Of a stretch of DNA of 64,000 bases, positions 40,672 through 49,865 are shown piece after piece. Source of the DNA: CAIMZW01 sp037130455 (lineage in GTDB: Bacteria; Actinomycetota; Actinomycetes; Nanopelagicales; Nanopelagicaceae); contig JBAXSZ010000001.1 in the NCBI GenBank assembly GCA_037130455.1, forward strand, positions 71,281 through 135,280, read 5' to 3'. Within the stretch, counting starts at the first letter, position 1, and every line of letters begins with the position of its first letter. The notes below the pieces were generated by a model, which saw only the letters and a list, made by a program, of their open reading frames with translations, made no database searches and was not told the origin of the DNA. The position numbers and the translations under genes were made by a program.

Positions 40672-41264
40672 GTGATCTTGCGCGCAGGAGTACTTCTTTC
40701 GATTTTATTCATTCTCTCGGTCGACCCCTATCCTTCCATTTCTTCAGCGGTCTCACTCGATCAAGCGAATCAGAAACTATCTCTTTCGCAGCCGCCGTTC
40801 TCTACGAATTCATATATAAATTCCATAGTCAGCCTGCAAATTTTCCTTCATACATTGTGACCGATCGCGATAATATTTTTAATTGTTTAGCTGGTAAGAA
40901 AGTAATGTTCATCTTGCCCAACCTGCGTGAGAATCTGGGATCGCTCCTCAAAAAGGTTGGTGGGCAGCAGCGATGGGGAGCACGTTAGGTTTTCAAGGAG
41001 TTTTAACTATAAGGATTATTTCTAGTGTTTCTAGTGGGAGTGCAAGTGCAACAACAAGGCCCACCCCCACTATTTCCTCTAAATCCTCTCAGTCAAATGC
41101 AAAGAGTCTGGCTTAGGCAAGCGCGAAGCTAAAACTCCTACATTCATTGGCGATCTAAATAGAGATATTGATTCGGTTGCCAAGTATGTTACAAATGAGA
41201 AAAACTACTTAATAAAGGTTTCTGCAGCAATTAAAGCTGCAGGCAGTGGAAAGATTAGGTCATG
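40672..41264 (+). pseudogene. Decayed paralogue of the upstream secreted protease
   Basis: Translated pieces in different frames line up with the upstream protease. A signal-peptide-like start (ILRAGVLLSILFILSV) begins at GTG 40672. In another frame SYIVTDRDNIFNCLAGKK matches SYVITNQHVIKECIDSRS, with the catalytic His replaced by Asp. From 40955, in a third frame, GWWAAAMGSTLGFQGVLT matches GWWAGVIGSPLGFPGVLT, followed by IISSV in both. The GNSGGP serine motif is missing. A final frame encodes a helical Lys/Ala-rich C-terminus ending at 41264. At least two frameshifts and a stop interrupt it, so no active protease is made. Confidence 0.8.
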
Positions 41265-41759
41265 ACTTCTACAACTGGCCCCCAGCGGGAAATATTGACC
41301 TATGAGCAATTTGGAATAGCCACCAGAGAGTTGGCCCAAGTAATTGCTGACTCAGGATTTCATCCGGACATCATTCTCTCAATTGCTAGAGGTGGGTTTT
41401 TCCTCGGTGCTGGTCTTGGCTATGCGCTGGGCGTCAAGAATTCCTTTACGATCAGCGTCGAGTTTTACACCGGCATTGGTGAGAGATTACCGATGCCAGT
41501 GGTGCTTCCTCCGGTTCCGAATCGAATTGATTTGCGTGGGGCCCGTGTTCTAATAGCCGATGATGTAGCCGATTCAGGAGAAACTTTGCAATTAGTCCAA
41601 GATTTTTGTGAAGGATTTGTATTGGAAGCCAAGTGCGTTGTTCTATATGAAAAACCTGGAACAATCATTAAGCCGGATTTTTCTTGGCGGATAACCGACA
41701 AATGGATTGACTTTCCCTGGTCGGCACAACCACCCGTTACGTCCGGTCTTTCACATTAA
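41262..41759 (+). CDS. Phosphoribosyltransferase family protein
   Basis: This 165-residue type I phosphoribosyltransferase has the PRPP-binding motif VLIADDVADSGETL near residue 95 and an N-terminal SIARGGFFLGAGLGYALG. The family covers xanthine/guanine salvage enzymes and ComF-like proteins. The hood domain that sets base specificity is short here, so the substrate is unknown. The gene starts inside the last codons of the pseudogene and is followed within five bases by an MFS transporter, so the two are probably co-transcribed. Confidence 0.85.
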   Translation: MTSTTGPQREILTYEQFGIATRELAQVIADSGFHPDIILSIARGGFFLGAGLGYALGVKNSFTISVEFYTGIGERLPMPVVLPPVPNRIDLRGARVLIADDVADSGETLQLVQDFCEGFVLEAKCVVLYEKPGTIIKPDFSWRITDKWIDFPWSAQPPVTSGLSH

Positions 41760-41763
41760 GAAA

Positions 41764-43149
41764 ATGGCTTCGTCAAAAATCATCACGCTGGTTTTAGCAA
41801 TGTCAGGTGCGGTTGTCTCGTTGATGCAGACTTTGCTTGTGCCTCTGCTTCCTGATCTTCCAAAATTAATTGGAGTGAGTGCTGACGATGCGTCTTGGTT
41901 GATAACCGCAACTCTCTTAGCCAGTGCCGTTGCGACCCCCTCATTGACCCGATTAGCTGACATGTTTGGTAAGCGGCGAATGATGTTCTATAGCCTCACC
42001 GTCATGATGATGGGTTCGGTTTTGGGCGCCATCGCACATTCACTGCTCCTGCTTATAGTCGCACGAGCAATGCAAGGATTTGCGATGGCACTTATCCCAA
42101 TCGGAATCAGCATCATGAGAGATGAATTGCCCCGTGAAAAATTAGGTTCGGCCGTTGCCCTCATGAGCGGGACTTTAGGGATTGGGGCGGCAGTTGGGTT
42201 GCCGCTATCGGGGTTCGTATATTCCCACTTCGGTTGGCATGCAGTTTTTTGGTTCTCTACTGGTTTGGCAGTTTTTTCATTTCTTGGTGTGTTTCGGTTT
42301 GTCCCCGAATCGAAGGTAAAAACGGGGGGTCATTTCGACTTATTCGGAGCCGCATTACTCTCTTTTTCACTTGCATTCTTGTTATTGGCAATCACCAAAG
42401 GGGGAGTTTGGGGCTGGTCTGAATTGCCGACGCTTGGAAGTTTTTTCATTTCAATGGTGACTTTGGTTTTTTGGATCCCTTGGGAACTTCGAGTTCAAGA
42501 CCCGCTCGTGGACTTAAAAACTTTTTCCAACCGAAGCGTTCTTTTCACTAATATCGCTTCACTTCTGGTGGGTTTTGCCATGTATGCAAATATGCTCACA
42601 ACCACTCAGCTACTGCAGATCTCGCAAGTAAGTGGATATGGATTTGGGATCTCCGTTCTCACAGCAGGAGTGGCTCTGTTGCCAGCAGGATTGACCATGG
42701 TTGCATTTGCTCCCGTGTCAGCAAGAATTACAAGAAACTATGGGGCCGAAAGAACACTTTTTGTTGGTGCTGTGGTCTTATCACTTGGATATGTGGCACG
42801 CACTCTTCTCTTGGCTCACGAATGGGAAATCATTGTAGGTGCGGTGGTTATTTCTGCTGGAACCGCGATTGCCTACGCTTCCATGCCAACATTAATCATG
42901 GGCGCGGTCCCTATTTCTGAAACTTCAGCGGCAAACGGAGTAAACACGGTCTTGAGAACTATTGGCACCGCTACGGCAAGCGCTGCTATTGCCTCATTGT
43001 TATCCAGCGATATGTTGAAAATTGGATCACAAGAATTTCCACGGCTGGCAAGCTTTCAAGAGGTCTATATCTTGGCCGCTGTAGCCGCCGCGATTTCTGG
43101 TGCCGTAACTTTTCTGATCCCAAGAAAGGTAAAACACATTCATTCGTAA
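41764..43149 (+). CDS. MFS transporter, DHA2-like (about 14 TM)
   Basis: This 461-residue major facilitator has motif A (RLADMFGKRRMMFYSL) after TM2 and the antiporter motif C-like LMSGTLGIGAAVGLPLSGF in TM5. Fourteen hydrophobic segments can be traced, with two extra helices in the middle, which is typical of DHA2-type drug:proton antiporters. ATG 41764 was chosen because it lies five bases after the phosphoribosyltransferase stop and begins directly before TM1; the upstream part of the frame overlaps that gene. The exported compound is unknown. Confidence 0.88.
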   Translation: MASSKIITLVLAMSGAVVSLMQTLLVPLLPDLPKLIGVSADDASWLITATLLASAVATPSLTRLADMFGKRRMMFYSLTVMMMGSVLGAIAHSLLLLIVARAMQGFAMALIPIGISIMRDELPREKLGSAVALMSGTLGIGAAVGLPLSGFVYSHFGWHAVFWFSTGLAVFSFLGVFRFVPESKVKTGGHFDLFGAALLSFSLAFLLLAITKGGVWGWSELPTLGSFFISMVTLVFWIPWELRVQDPLVDLKTFSNRSVLFTNIASLLVGFAMYANMLTTTQLLQISQVSGYGFGISVLTAGVALLPAGLTMVAFAPVSARITRNYGAERTLFVGAVVLSLGYVARTLLLAHEWEIIVGAVVISAGTAIAYASMPTLIMGAVPISETSAANGVNTVLRTIGTATASAAIASLLSSDMLKIGSQEFPRLASFQEVYILAAVAAAISGAVTFLIPRKVKHIHS

Positions 43150-43167
43150 AGTGAGCTCAATTGGAAC

Positions 43168-44193
43168 TTAGCTCTTCGTGGTAGCTGTTCTCACACTCAT
43201 CATTAACAAGAGCGCTGTGCATATGGGAATGATCGTCCATGACTGCTGGAGGTGCACATGAATATAGTGAGTAGCCACAAAGGTGAATACGATGCCAGCG
43301 GCTACTCGCCAATCATCGCCAATAATGAAGTCGTACCAAAACTTCCCAAATTCCACTACCCCATGAATAAATCCAGTCTTAACTTCAGTTAAAATTTGCA
43401 CCTCATCTTTTTCGCTGAGCTGCAGTCCGACATCTGGCAAACTTTCTTGAGAAATTTGATGCTTTTTCTTAAGCAGAGCAATGAGAGAAATAGCGGTGAT
43501 GCTTGTAAAGGCGATGAGGGCGATCAGGGAAAGGTCCTTGCCCGGCCACATCACTCCAGAACCTTCACCTCCCCAAAAAATCCCAAATGAAGTCAGCATT
43601 ACTCCGACGACAAATTTCATAGAATTCTCTGGAACTCTTGTTAACGGTTTTGCTAGTGCAAATCCGGCCGCAGTGGCCATCACAACAGCGAGTAGCGCAG
43701 CGAATGAGGCGAGTCCGACTTCCTTTTGAATTGTTCCAAAAGTGAGCACTATGAAGACGACCTCTAATCCTTCTAGAAGCACACCTTTAAAAGCTAAGGT
43801 AAAGGCATACCAATCTGATACGCCAAACTTGATTTTCTTTGTTGCTTTCTGAGCCGCTGCCATCTCTTCTTGGAAAATTCGTGCTTCATCGTGGAGCGCC
43901 TTAAACCCACTGGCGCGCAATATGGCCTTTCTTAGCCATTGGAGTCCGAAGACAAGCAAAAGTCCGCCTACTCCTAAGCGCATCGACGAAATCGGAAGAT
44001 GTGAGATGGCCGGTCCAGCCACAGCAATGATGAAAGCTAATAGGGCTATTCCTGCACCTACGCCTCTAAATGCCGACTTCCAATTTCGCGCGGTCCCGGC
44101 CGCCAAAACGATGGTTACCGCTTCCACTGCCTCAACAGCGCTAGCCAAGAAGACTGAAAGGAAGAGGGCTAGGTTTGGGCCGGAGATGCTCAT
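43168..44193 (-). CDS. Membrane protein with paired ExxE motifs (COG4280-like)
   Basis: This 341-residue membrane protein has two similar halves. The first helix carries SAVEAVEAVTIVLAAG, and a helix near residue 150 carries LLEGLEVVFIVLTFG, so each half presents an E-x-x-E in the membrane. A helical cytoplasmic insertion (HDEARIFQEEMAAAQKATKK) separates the halves and GIFWGGEGSGVMWPG lies later. About eight to nine helices are visible. Inverted-repeat ExxE or RExxE motifs occur in iron and divalent-cation permeases, so metal transport is plausible but unproven. Confidence 0.72.
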   Translation of the reverse strand: MSISGPNLALFLSVFLASAVEAVEAVTIVLAAGTARNWKSAFRGVGAGIALLAFIIAVAGPAISHLPISSMRLGVGGLLLVFGLQWLRKAILRASGFKALHDEARIFQEEMAAAQKATKKIKFGVSDWYAFTLAFKGVLLEGLEVVFIVLTFGTIQKEVGLASFAALLAVVMATAAGFALAKPLTRVPENSMKFVVGVMLTSFGIFWGGEGSGVMWPGKDLSLIALIAFTSITAISLIALLKKKHQISQESLPDVGLQLSEKDEVQILTEVKTGFIHGVVEFGKFWYDFIIGDDWRVAAGIVFTFVATHYIHVHLQQSWTIIPICTALLLMMSVRTATTKS

Positions 44194-44304
44194 GAATGTG
44201 AATCCTCGAATTCCTTGCCTTGGTTAATGATTGCGCCTTCAATATACGGTGAATGTCTCAACTATATTGGATGCGGTTGGGTCAATTAAGGATAGGTTGT
44301 GAGT

Positions 44305-45330
44305 ATGAAGGCCCTTTACAAGGCTAGCCCGATTGCAGGGTTAGAACTCATAGATATTTCCGAACCAACCCCTGGTCCTTACGAAGTCAAAATTCAAGTC
44401 ATCAGCACTGGGATCTGCGGAACCGATTTGCATATCGAATCATGGGATCCATGGGCAGCGTCGGCAGTGAGTGTCCCACTGATACCAGGTCACGAATTTT
44501 CAGGTCGAGTTGTAGAAGTCGGAAGTGGCGTGACGACAATTCAAGTAGGTTCACTAGTGTCAGGAGAAGGACACGTTGTGTGTGGCCTTTGCCGAAACTG
44601 CCGTGCTGGTCGAAGACATCTGTGTATGAATACTTCCAGCATCGGAGTCAACCGGAATGGGGCATTCGCTGAGTACGTTCTCTGCCCTGAAACCAATGTA
44701 TGGGTGCATCCGGAAGGGATCGATCCTGACCTCGCAGCGATATTCGATCCTTTGGGAAATGCGGTTCATACAGCGCTAACTTTTCCTTTAGTCGGTGAAG
44801 ATGTAATTATCAGCGGCGCCGGTCCAATCGGTTTAATGGCAGCGAAGATCGCTCGCCACATCGGCGCTCGGTTTATCGTGATCACTGATGTTAATGAAGC
44901 ACGATTAACTTTGGCTCTTTCCATGGGTGTTGATCGAGCAGTTAATGTCGCTCGAGAAGATATCGGAAAAGTTCAACGTGATCTGGGCATGAAAGAAGGA
45001 TTTGATATTGCCTTCGAAATGAGCGGGCATCAAAGCGCTTTACCACTCTTGCTTGACAACATGGGTCATGGTGGCCGAATTGCACTTTTAGGATTGCCAA
45101 CCGTTCAATACCCAATTGATTGGGCCAAAGTTGTTAGTCACATGATCACCATCAAAGGCATTTATGGAAGAGAAATGTTTGAGACTTGGTATGCCATGAA
45201 TGCAATGGTCGGCAAAGGTTTGGATGTAAGCCCGGTAATTACTGATCGATTTGCATTCGCTGAATGGCAGGATGCATTCGCGACAGCTAGAAATGGCGAT
45301 CGCGGCAAAGTGATAATCAAATGGTCGTGA
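44305..45330 (+). CDS. tdh: L-threonine 3-dehydrogenase
   Basis: The enzyme oxidises L-threonine to 2-amino-3-ketobutyrate with NAD. The 341-residue zinc-dependent medium-chain dehydrogenase shows the catalytic zinc site (STGICGTDLHIESWDPWA; PGHEFSGRVVEVG), the structural zinc cysteines (CGLCRNCRAGRRHLC) and the NAD motif ISGAGPIGLMAAKIARHIGA. WDPWA and DPLGNAVHTAL are typical of Tdh. ATG 44305 was chosen with GGATAGG about eight bases upstream; GTG 44299 is the alternative. The kbl gene follows after 11 bases, completing the pathway to glycine and acetyl-CoA. Confidence 0.94.
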   Translation: MKALYKASPIAGLELIDISEPTPGPYEVKIQVISTGICGTDLHIESWDPWAASAVSVPLIPGHEFSGRVVEVGSGVTTIQVGSLVSGEGHVVCGLCRNCRAGRRHLCMNTSSIGVNRNGAFAEYVLCPETNVWVHPEGIDPDLAAIFDPLGNAVHTALTFPLVGEDVIISGAGPIGLMAAKIARHIGARFIVITDVNEARLTLALSMGVDRAVNVAREDIGKVQRDLGMKEGFDIAFEMSGHQSALPLLLDNMGHGGRIALLGLPTVQYPIDWAKVVSHMITIKGIYGREMFETWYAMNAMVGKGLDVSPVITDRFAFAEWQDAFATARNGDRGKVIIKWS

Positions 45331-45341
45331 GGTGAGGGCGT

Positions 45342-46526
45342 ATGTACCAGCATGTTAAAGCGCAATTAGTACAAACTTTGGAAGAGATTTCACGTGCAGG
45401 ATTGTTGAAAAATGAAAGGGCTATCGAAAGTTCGCAAGGCCCTCATATACGTTTCAACGGTAAGGAATTATTTAATTTTTGCTCAAACAATTACCTTGGA
45501 TTATCAAGTGATCCCAGACTTATTCAATCTTCTCAAGAAGCATTGGAGACATTTGGATTTGGAATGTCCAGTGTCAGATTTATTTGCGGCACGCAAACGA
45601 TACATCTGGAATTAGAATCACAGCTTTCTCAACTGTTAAAGAAAGAAGCAACGATCCTTTTCCCCTCCTGTTTTGATGCTAATGGCGCGATATTTGAAGT
45701 ATTGCTGACAGAGGCCGATGCGGTAATTTCTGATGAACTCAACCATGCTTCTATTATTGATGGAATCCGTTTAAGTAAAGCTGTGCGTTATCGATATAGA
45801 AATCGAGACATGCAAGACTTGGAGCAACAACTCTCCCAAAGTTCTAGCTCTAGACGCAGGCTCATTGTTACCGATGGCGTTTTCTCAATGGATGGATCAT
45901 TTGCGCCGTTACAAGACATTTGCGATCTGGCGGAGCGGTATGACGCCCTGGTTATGGTGGATGACTCGCATGCCGTGGGATTTATAGGCCAATCTGGCGC
46001 TGGCACCCCAGAGTTATTTGGGGTTTCTGATCGGGTAGATATAATTTCCGGAACTTTAGGCAAAGCACTCGGAGGCGCCTCCGGTGGATACATATCGGCT
46101 CACAAGGAGATTGTTGATCTGCTCCGGCAACGTGCCAGGCCCTATCTCTTTTCAAATGCACTTGCACCCTCAATAGTCGCTGCTTCTCTTACGGCGCTGG
46201 AGTTAGTGGAACAGGGAAATGAACTTCGCGAACGTTTAGGGCGGAATGCTTTTCATTTTAGATCTCACATGAGTGAGGCTGGTTTTACTCTATTGCCAGG
46301 CGAACACCCCATAGTTCCAGTTATGTTTGATGATGAACACCAAGCACAACAAATGGCTGAAATTATGCTCCACTTAGGTGTCTATGTTGTTGCCTTCTCT
46401 TATCCCGTAGTTCCTCTCGGTCGGGCCAGAATCCGAGTTCAACTTTCGGCTGCTCACAGTCCCCAGGACATAGAGCTATGCATTGCCGCTTTTGTTCAAG
46501 CTCGCGAGATTCTCCATGCTGGCTAA
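45342..46526 (+). CDS. kbl: 2-amino-3-ketobutyrate CoA ligase (glycine C-acetyltransferase)
   Basis: The enzyme splits 2-amino-3-ketobutyrate with CoA into glycine and acetyl-CoA. The 394-residue alpha-oxoamine synthase has the PLP lysine in ISGTLGKALGGASGGY. Other markers are NFCSNNYLGLSSDP, DELNHASIIDGIRLSKA, VTDGVFSMDGSFAPL and VMVDDSHAVGFIGQSGAGTPE. GGTGAGGG precedes the ATG. It directly follows tdh, so the two form the threonine-to-glycine operon. Its 3' end lies eight bases from the convergent rfbC. Confidence 0.95.
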   Translation: MYQHVKAQLVQTLEEISRAGLLKNERAIESSQGPHIRFNGKELFNFCSNNYLGLSSDPRLIQSSQEALETFGFGMSSVRFICGTQTIHLELESQLSQLLKKEATILFPSCFDANGAIFEVLLTEADAVISDELNHASIIDGIRLSKAVRYRYRNRDMQDLEQQLSQSSSSRRRLIVTDGVFSMDGSFAPLQDICDLAERYDALVMVDDSHAVGFIGQSGAGTPELFGVSDRVDIISGTLGKALGGASGGYISAHKEIVDLLRQRARPYLFSNALAPSIVAASLTALELVEQGNELRERLGRNAFHFRSHMSEAGFTLLPGEHPIVPVMFDDEHQAQQMAEIMLHLGVYVVAFSYPVVPLGRARIRVQLSAAHSPQDIELCIAAFVQAREILHAG

Positions 46527-46534
46527 ATGAAAAA

Positions 46535-47089
46535 CTATTTAGGAAGCAGACCAGCCTCATATTGCTGAAGTAGAGAAGGAGCATCCTCATCCTTCTTCGA
46601 TAGTACATATTCACCAGGTGGCCAGTAGATATTTATCGTCGGATCAAATGGCGAAATACCGTGCTCATGCGGGGCGTTATATTCGCTAGAAAGGAGGTAA
46701 GAGACGACACTATCTTCTTCCAAGGCAATAAAGGCATGACCCAAATCCCCAGATAAATAGATGCTATTTCCCGCTTCCGCGTTGAGTTCGACGACAACAT
46801 ACTGACCAAATGTGATTGAACTGGGCCTAATATCCACTGCGACATCCAAGATTGAACCTCGAAGACAAGTGACCAATTTAGATTGTCCAGAGCCGTCTAG
46901 ACTGTAATGGATTCCTCTTATGGTATTTTTCTTGGAAACGGAGATATTTGATTGTTTAAATGAAACCAGAGGATCAATCTCTCTCAACTCTGATTCTTTA
47001 AACCACTCGCGAAAGTTGCCACGATTGTCGGAGTAAATGGCCGATTGAAGTTCGAATGCCCCAATAATTGGAAGCGGCTGAATGTGCAT
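46535..47089 (-). CDS. rfbC: dTDP-4-dehydrorhamnose 3,5-epimerase
   Basis: This 184-residue cupin enzyme has the catalytic His in TIRGIHYSLDGSG, the conserved GSILDVAVDIRPSS and QYVVVELNAEAGNSIYLSG strands, and GDLGHAFIALEEDSVVSYLLS. It epimerises C3 and C5 of dTDP-4-keto-6-deoxyglucose. It is the last gene of rfbBDC, 12 bases after rfbD, and with rfbA supplies dTDP-L-rhamnose to the adjacent glycan island. Confidence 0.95.
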   Translation of the reverse strand: MHIQPLPIIGAFELQSAIYSDNRGNFREWFKESELREIDPLVSFKQSNISVSKKNTIRGIHYSLDGSGQSKLVTCLRGSILDVAVDIRPSSITFGQYVVVELNAEAGNSIYLSGDLGHAFIALEEDSVVSYLLSSEYNAPHEHGISPFDPTINIYWPPGEYVLSKKDEDAPSLLQQYEAGLLPK

Positions 47090-47101
47090 GGTCTTATATT
47101 C

Positions 47102-47965
47102 TCACAAGAAATCGTCTTGGGAGATCGCATCTGTGATGGCATTTTCCCAGTCACGGAGCGGTTCAATTTTTAGTTCTTTCCAATCTGAATGGTCCAGCAC
47201 GGAATAGTTTGGCCGTTTCGCCTTCTGCGGAAACTGCGATGAAGGTACCGGAAGGATACGATTCTTATCTTTTCCCAATAATTCAAAGATTCTTTGGGCG
47301 AAATGAAACCAAGATGTTGAACCGGCGTTGGTGAGATGGTGTAACCCCGTGATGTTAGTTAGCAAAAGGTTTTCGATAGTGAAGCCTGCAACATCGGAAC
47401 ACCAAGTTGGTTGGCCAATCTGGTCATTAACCACTGAGAGTGTCTCCTTAACTTTTTCAAGCTCAATCATTTTTTTCACGAAATTGCTTCCATACTGGCT
47501 GTAGAGCCATGAAGTTCGCAAAATCAGCGACATACCTGGCATCGTCGCCTGCACCAGGTCTTCACCTAGTGACTTACTTTTCCCATAAATCGAAGTTGGG
47601 TGTTTGGGAGCCTTCGTGGAGTAAGGTATTGAGCTAGATCCATCAAAAACGTAGTCGGTCGAAAAGTGAGTTAAATGAGCGCCGATTGCAGATGAGGCTA
47701 TTGCTACGTTTTCAGCGCCAGCGGCATTTATCGCAAAAGCCAATTCTTCTTTTGATTCCGCACCATCCACATTTGTATAGGCAGCGCAATTAATGACATT
47801 GGTTGGTTGCTCTTTGGTAATTCTTCGGACAGTGCCTTCGCGGTCAGTAATGTCAAGGTCGTGCTTGGAAAGAAGTACGTATTCTTGTTCACGAAGTTGA
47901 AGCGCTCGCTCAAACTCCAAAGCGAGTTGCCCGTTTCCGCCCGTGACTAACCACCTTTTATTCAT
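47102..47965 (-). CDS. rfbD: dTDP-4-dehydrorhamnose reductase
   Basis: This 287-residue short-chain dehydrogenase starts RWLVTGGNGQLALEFERAL (NADPH site) and has the catalytic YGKSKSLGED after HFSTDYVFDGSS. It reduces the 4-keto group to complete dTDP-L-rhamnose. ATG 47965 lies 11 bases after the rfbB stop; a longer start at 48010 would add 15 residues overlapping rfbB. GAENVAIASSAIG and RTSWLYSQYGSNFVKKM match RfbD. Confidence 0.93.
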   Translation of the reverse strand: MNKRWLVTGGNGQLALEFERALQLREQEYVLLSKHDLDITDREGTVRRITKEQPTNVINCAAYTNVDGAESKEELAFAINAAGAENVAIASSAIGAHLTHFSTDYVFDGSSSIPYSTKAPKHPTSIYGKSKSLGEDLVQATMPGMSLILRTSWLYSQYGSNFVKKMIELEKVKETLSVVNDQIGQPTWCSDVAGFTIENLLLTNITGLHHLTNAGSTSWFHFAQRIFELLGKDKNRILPVPSSQFPQKAKRPNYSVLDHSDWKELKIEPLRDWENAITDAISQDDFL

Positions 47966-47976
47966 AAGGTGGTTAT

Positions 47977-48948
47977 TTATCCCTTTTTCGATTTCAATGG
48001 CTGCCACCAAGATTCATTTTCCTGATACCAACGTATTGTTGAATCTAGCCCAGATTGGAAATCAATCGAGGGCGCATAGCCCAGCTGGGTGCGGATTTTC
48101 GCCGAATCAACCGAGTAGCGAAAGTCATGTCCTTTTCGATCCGTTACCTTCTCGATGGAGTCGGAACCTTTTCCCATTTTCTGCAAAATCATTTCCGTGA
48201 GTTCCAGATTAGTGATTTCCATTCCGCCACCGATATTGTAAATATTTCCGGCGGCGCCTTTGGTAGCCACCAGTTCAATTCCAGCACAGTGATCTTCAAC
48301 GTGAATCCAATCTCGAATATTGGATCCATCGCCATACATTGGAATCTTTAATCCTTCCATTAAATTGGTGATGAAAAGAGGAATGATTTTTTCCGGGAAT
48401 TGATAAGGACCGTAGTTGTTTCCACATCTGGTGATCCGAACATCCATTCCATATGTACGGAAATAGGACATCGCCAATAGATCTGAGGAAGCCTTGGAGG
48501 CTGAATAGGGAGAGTTGGGATTGATGGGATCGGATTCTGGCCAGGATCCTGCTTCAATGGACCCATAAACTTCATCCGTAGATACATGCACAAATGTCTT
48601 CACTGAATTATCTAGTGCTGCTTTGAGGAGAACATGAGTACCCAGAACATTGGTCTCCACAAATTGATGCGGATTAGCAATGGACCGGTCCACATGGGAT
48701 TCGGCGGCAAAATGAACCACTAAATCCACCCTGGACATGATCGATTCCACCAACGGCCGATCCAGAATATTCCCGTGAATAAACTCAAACCGAGGGTCAA
48801 ATTGGCAATCAGCTAAGTTATTTAGATTGCCCGCGTATGTAAGGGCATCCAAGACCACAACCTTTTCCCAAGAGGAATTGCCAGTGATTTGTCTTCGGAC
48901 AAAATGTGATCCAATAAATCCAGCCCCGCCGGTAACCAAGAGTCGCAT
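47977..48948 (-). CDS. rfbB: dTDP-glucose 4,6-dehydratase
   Basis: This 323-residue NAD-dependent enzyme has MRLLVTGGAGFIGSHFVRRQ, the catalytic pair YSASKASSDLLAMSY, VSTDEVYGSIEAGSW and the conserved RCGNNYGPYQFPEKIIPLF. It converts dTDP-glucose to the 4-keto-6-deoxy sugar. The minus-strand -10 TACTTT lies six bases before its ATG, so the rfbBDC mRNA is probably leaderless. rfbA is divergent. Confidence 0.96.
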   Translation of the reverse strand: MRLLVTGGAGFIGSHFVRRQITGNSSWEKVVVLDALTYAGNLNNLADCQFDPRFEFIHGNILDRPLVESIMSRVDLVVHFAAESHVDRSIANPHQFVETNVLGTHVLLKAALDNSVKTFVHVSTDEVYGSIEAGSWPESDPINPNSPYSASKASSDLLAMSYFRTYGMDVRITRCGNNYGPYQFPEKIIPLFITNLMEGLKIPMYGDGSNIRDWIHVEDHCAGIELVATKGAAGNIYNIGGGMEITNLELTEMILQKMGKGSDSIEKVTDRKGHDFRYSVDSAKIRTQLGYAPSIDFQSGLDSTIRWYQENESWWQPLKSKKG

Positions 48949-48954
48949 TTGGCA

Positions 48955-48991
48955 AAAGTACCGTAGTCAAGGAATGAACTTCCAGTACGCT
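48955..48991. promoter_or_regulatory. Divergent leaderless promoters of rfbBDC and rfbA
   Basis: Minus strand: TACTTT (48960-48955), six bases, rfbB ATG. Plus strand: TACGCT (48986-48991), seven bases, rfbA ATG at 48999. Only 50 bases separate the two start codons, so a regulator in between would control all four rhamnose genes. Confidence 0.45.
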
Positions 48992-48998
48992 TACCTTT

Positions 48999-49865
48999 AT
49001 GAAAGGAATCGTCTTAGCAGGTGGTACTGGATCGCGGTTATGGCCAGTCACAAAGGGGGTCAGCAAGCAATTGGTTCCGGTTTACGACAAACCGCTGATT
49101 TTTTACCCGATTTCGACCCTTATGATGGCTGGGATTCGCGACATTATCGTGATTACTACCCCAGAAGACCAAACTTCCTTTCAAAGACTATTGGGGGATG
49201 GCTCCTCCTTTGGAATTAACATCAAATACGAGGTCCAACCAAGTCCGGATGGGTTGGCTCAAGCCTTTCTGATAGCGGAAAAACATATTGAAGGTAGAAA
49301 ATGTGCACTTGTACTAGGTGACAACTTATTTTATGGGCCAGGTCTTGGATCCCAATTGACGCAATTCGCCCAGATCGAAGGGGCTCAAATTTTTGCATAT
49401 CGTGTGAGTGATCCGGAGCGGTATGGAGTTGTTGAATTCGGTGGTGACGGAAAAGCGATCTCGATAGAAGAGAAACCCGTTCACCCAAAGTCCTCCTATG
49501 CCATTCCTGGTTTGTACTTTTACGATGAGAATATTTTAGAGATTGCTCGGGCTGTTAAACCCAGCGCTCGCGGGGAATTGGAAATTTCAAGTGTCAACCA
49601 AACTTACTTAGAGCGTGGTAATTTGCATGTGAGCATTTTGCCCCGTGGGACGGCATGGTTGGATACCGGAACTTTCACTTCGCTCCACGATGCATCTTCG
49701 TACGTTCGCGCGTTAGAGGAGAGGCAAGGAACTAAAATTTCTTGCTTGGAAGAAATCGCGTTTAGACACGGATGGATATCCAAATCCGAACTCTTAGATC
49801 TAGCAGCAGCCTATAAATCCAGTCCGTATGGGGCTTATTTATATATGGTTGCAAATGAAGAATGA
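48999..49865 (+). CDS. rfbA: Glucose-1-phosphate thymidylyltransferase
   Basis: This 288-residue nucleotidyltransferase has the signature GIVLAGGTGSRLWPVTKGVS followed by KQLVPVYDKPLIFYPISTLM. ALVLGDNLFYGPGLG and IEEKPVHPKSSYAIPGLYFY complete the active site. It makes dTDP-glucose, the first step to dTDP-L-rhamnose, and is divergent from rfbBDC. Its last residues overlap the following methyltransferase gene. Confidence 0.96.
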   Translation: MKGIVLAGGTGSRLWPVTKGVSKQLVPVYDKPLIFYPISTLMMAGIRDIIVITTPEDQTSFQRLLGDGSSFGINIKYEVQPSPDGLAQAFLIAEKHIEGRKCALVLGDNLFYGPGLGSQLTQFAQIEGAQIFAYRVSDPERYGVVEFGGDGKAISIEEKPVHPKSSYAIPGLYFYDENILEIARAVKPSARGELEISSVNQTYLERGNLHVSILPRGTAWLDTGTFTSLHDASSYVRALEERQGTKISCLEEIAFRHGWISKSELLDLAAAYKSSPYGAYLYMVANEE

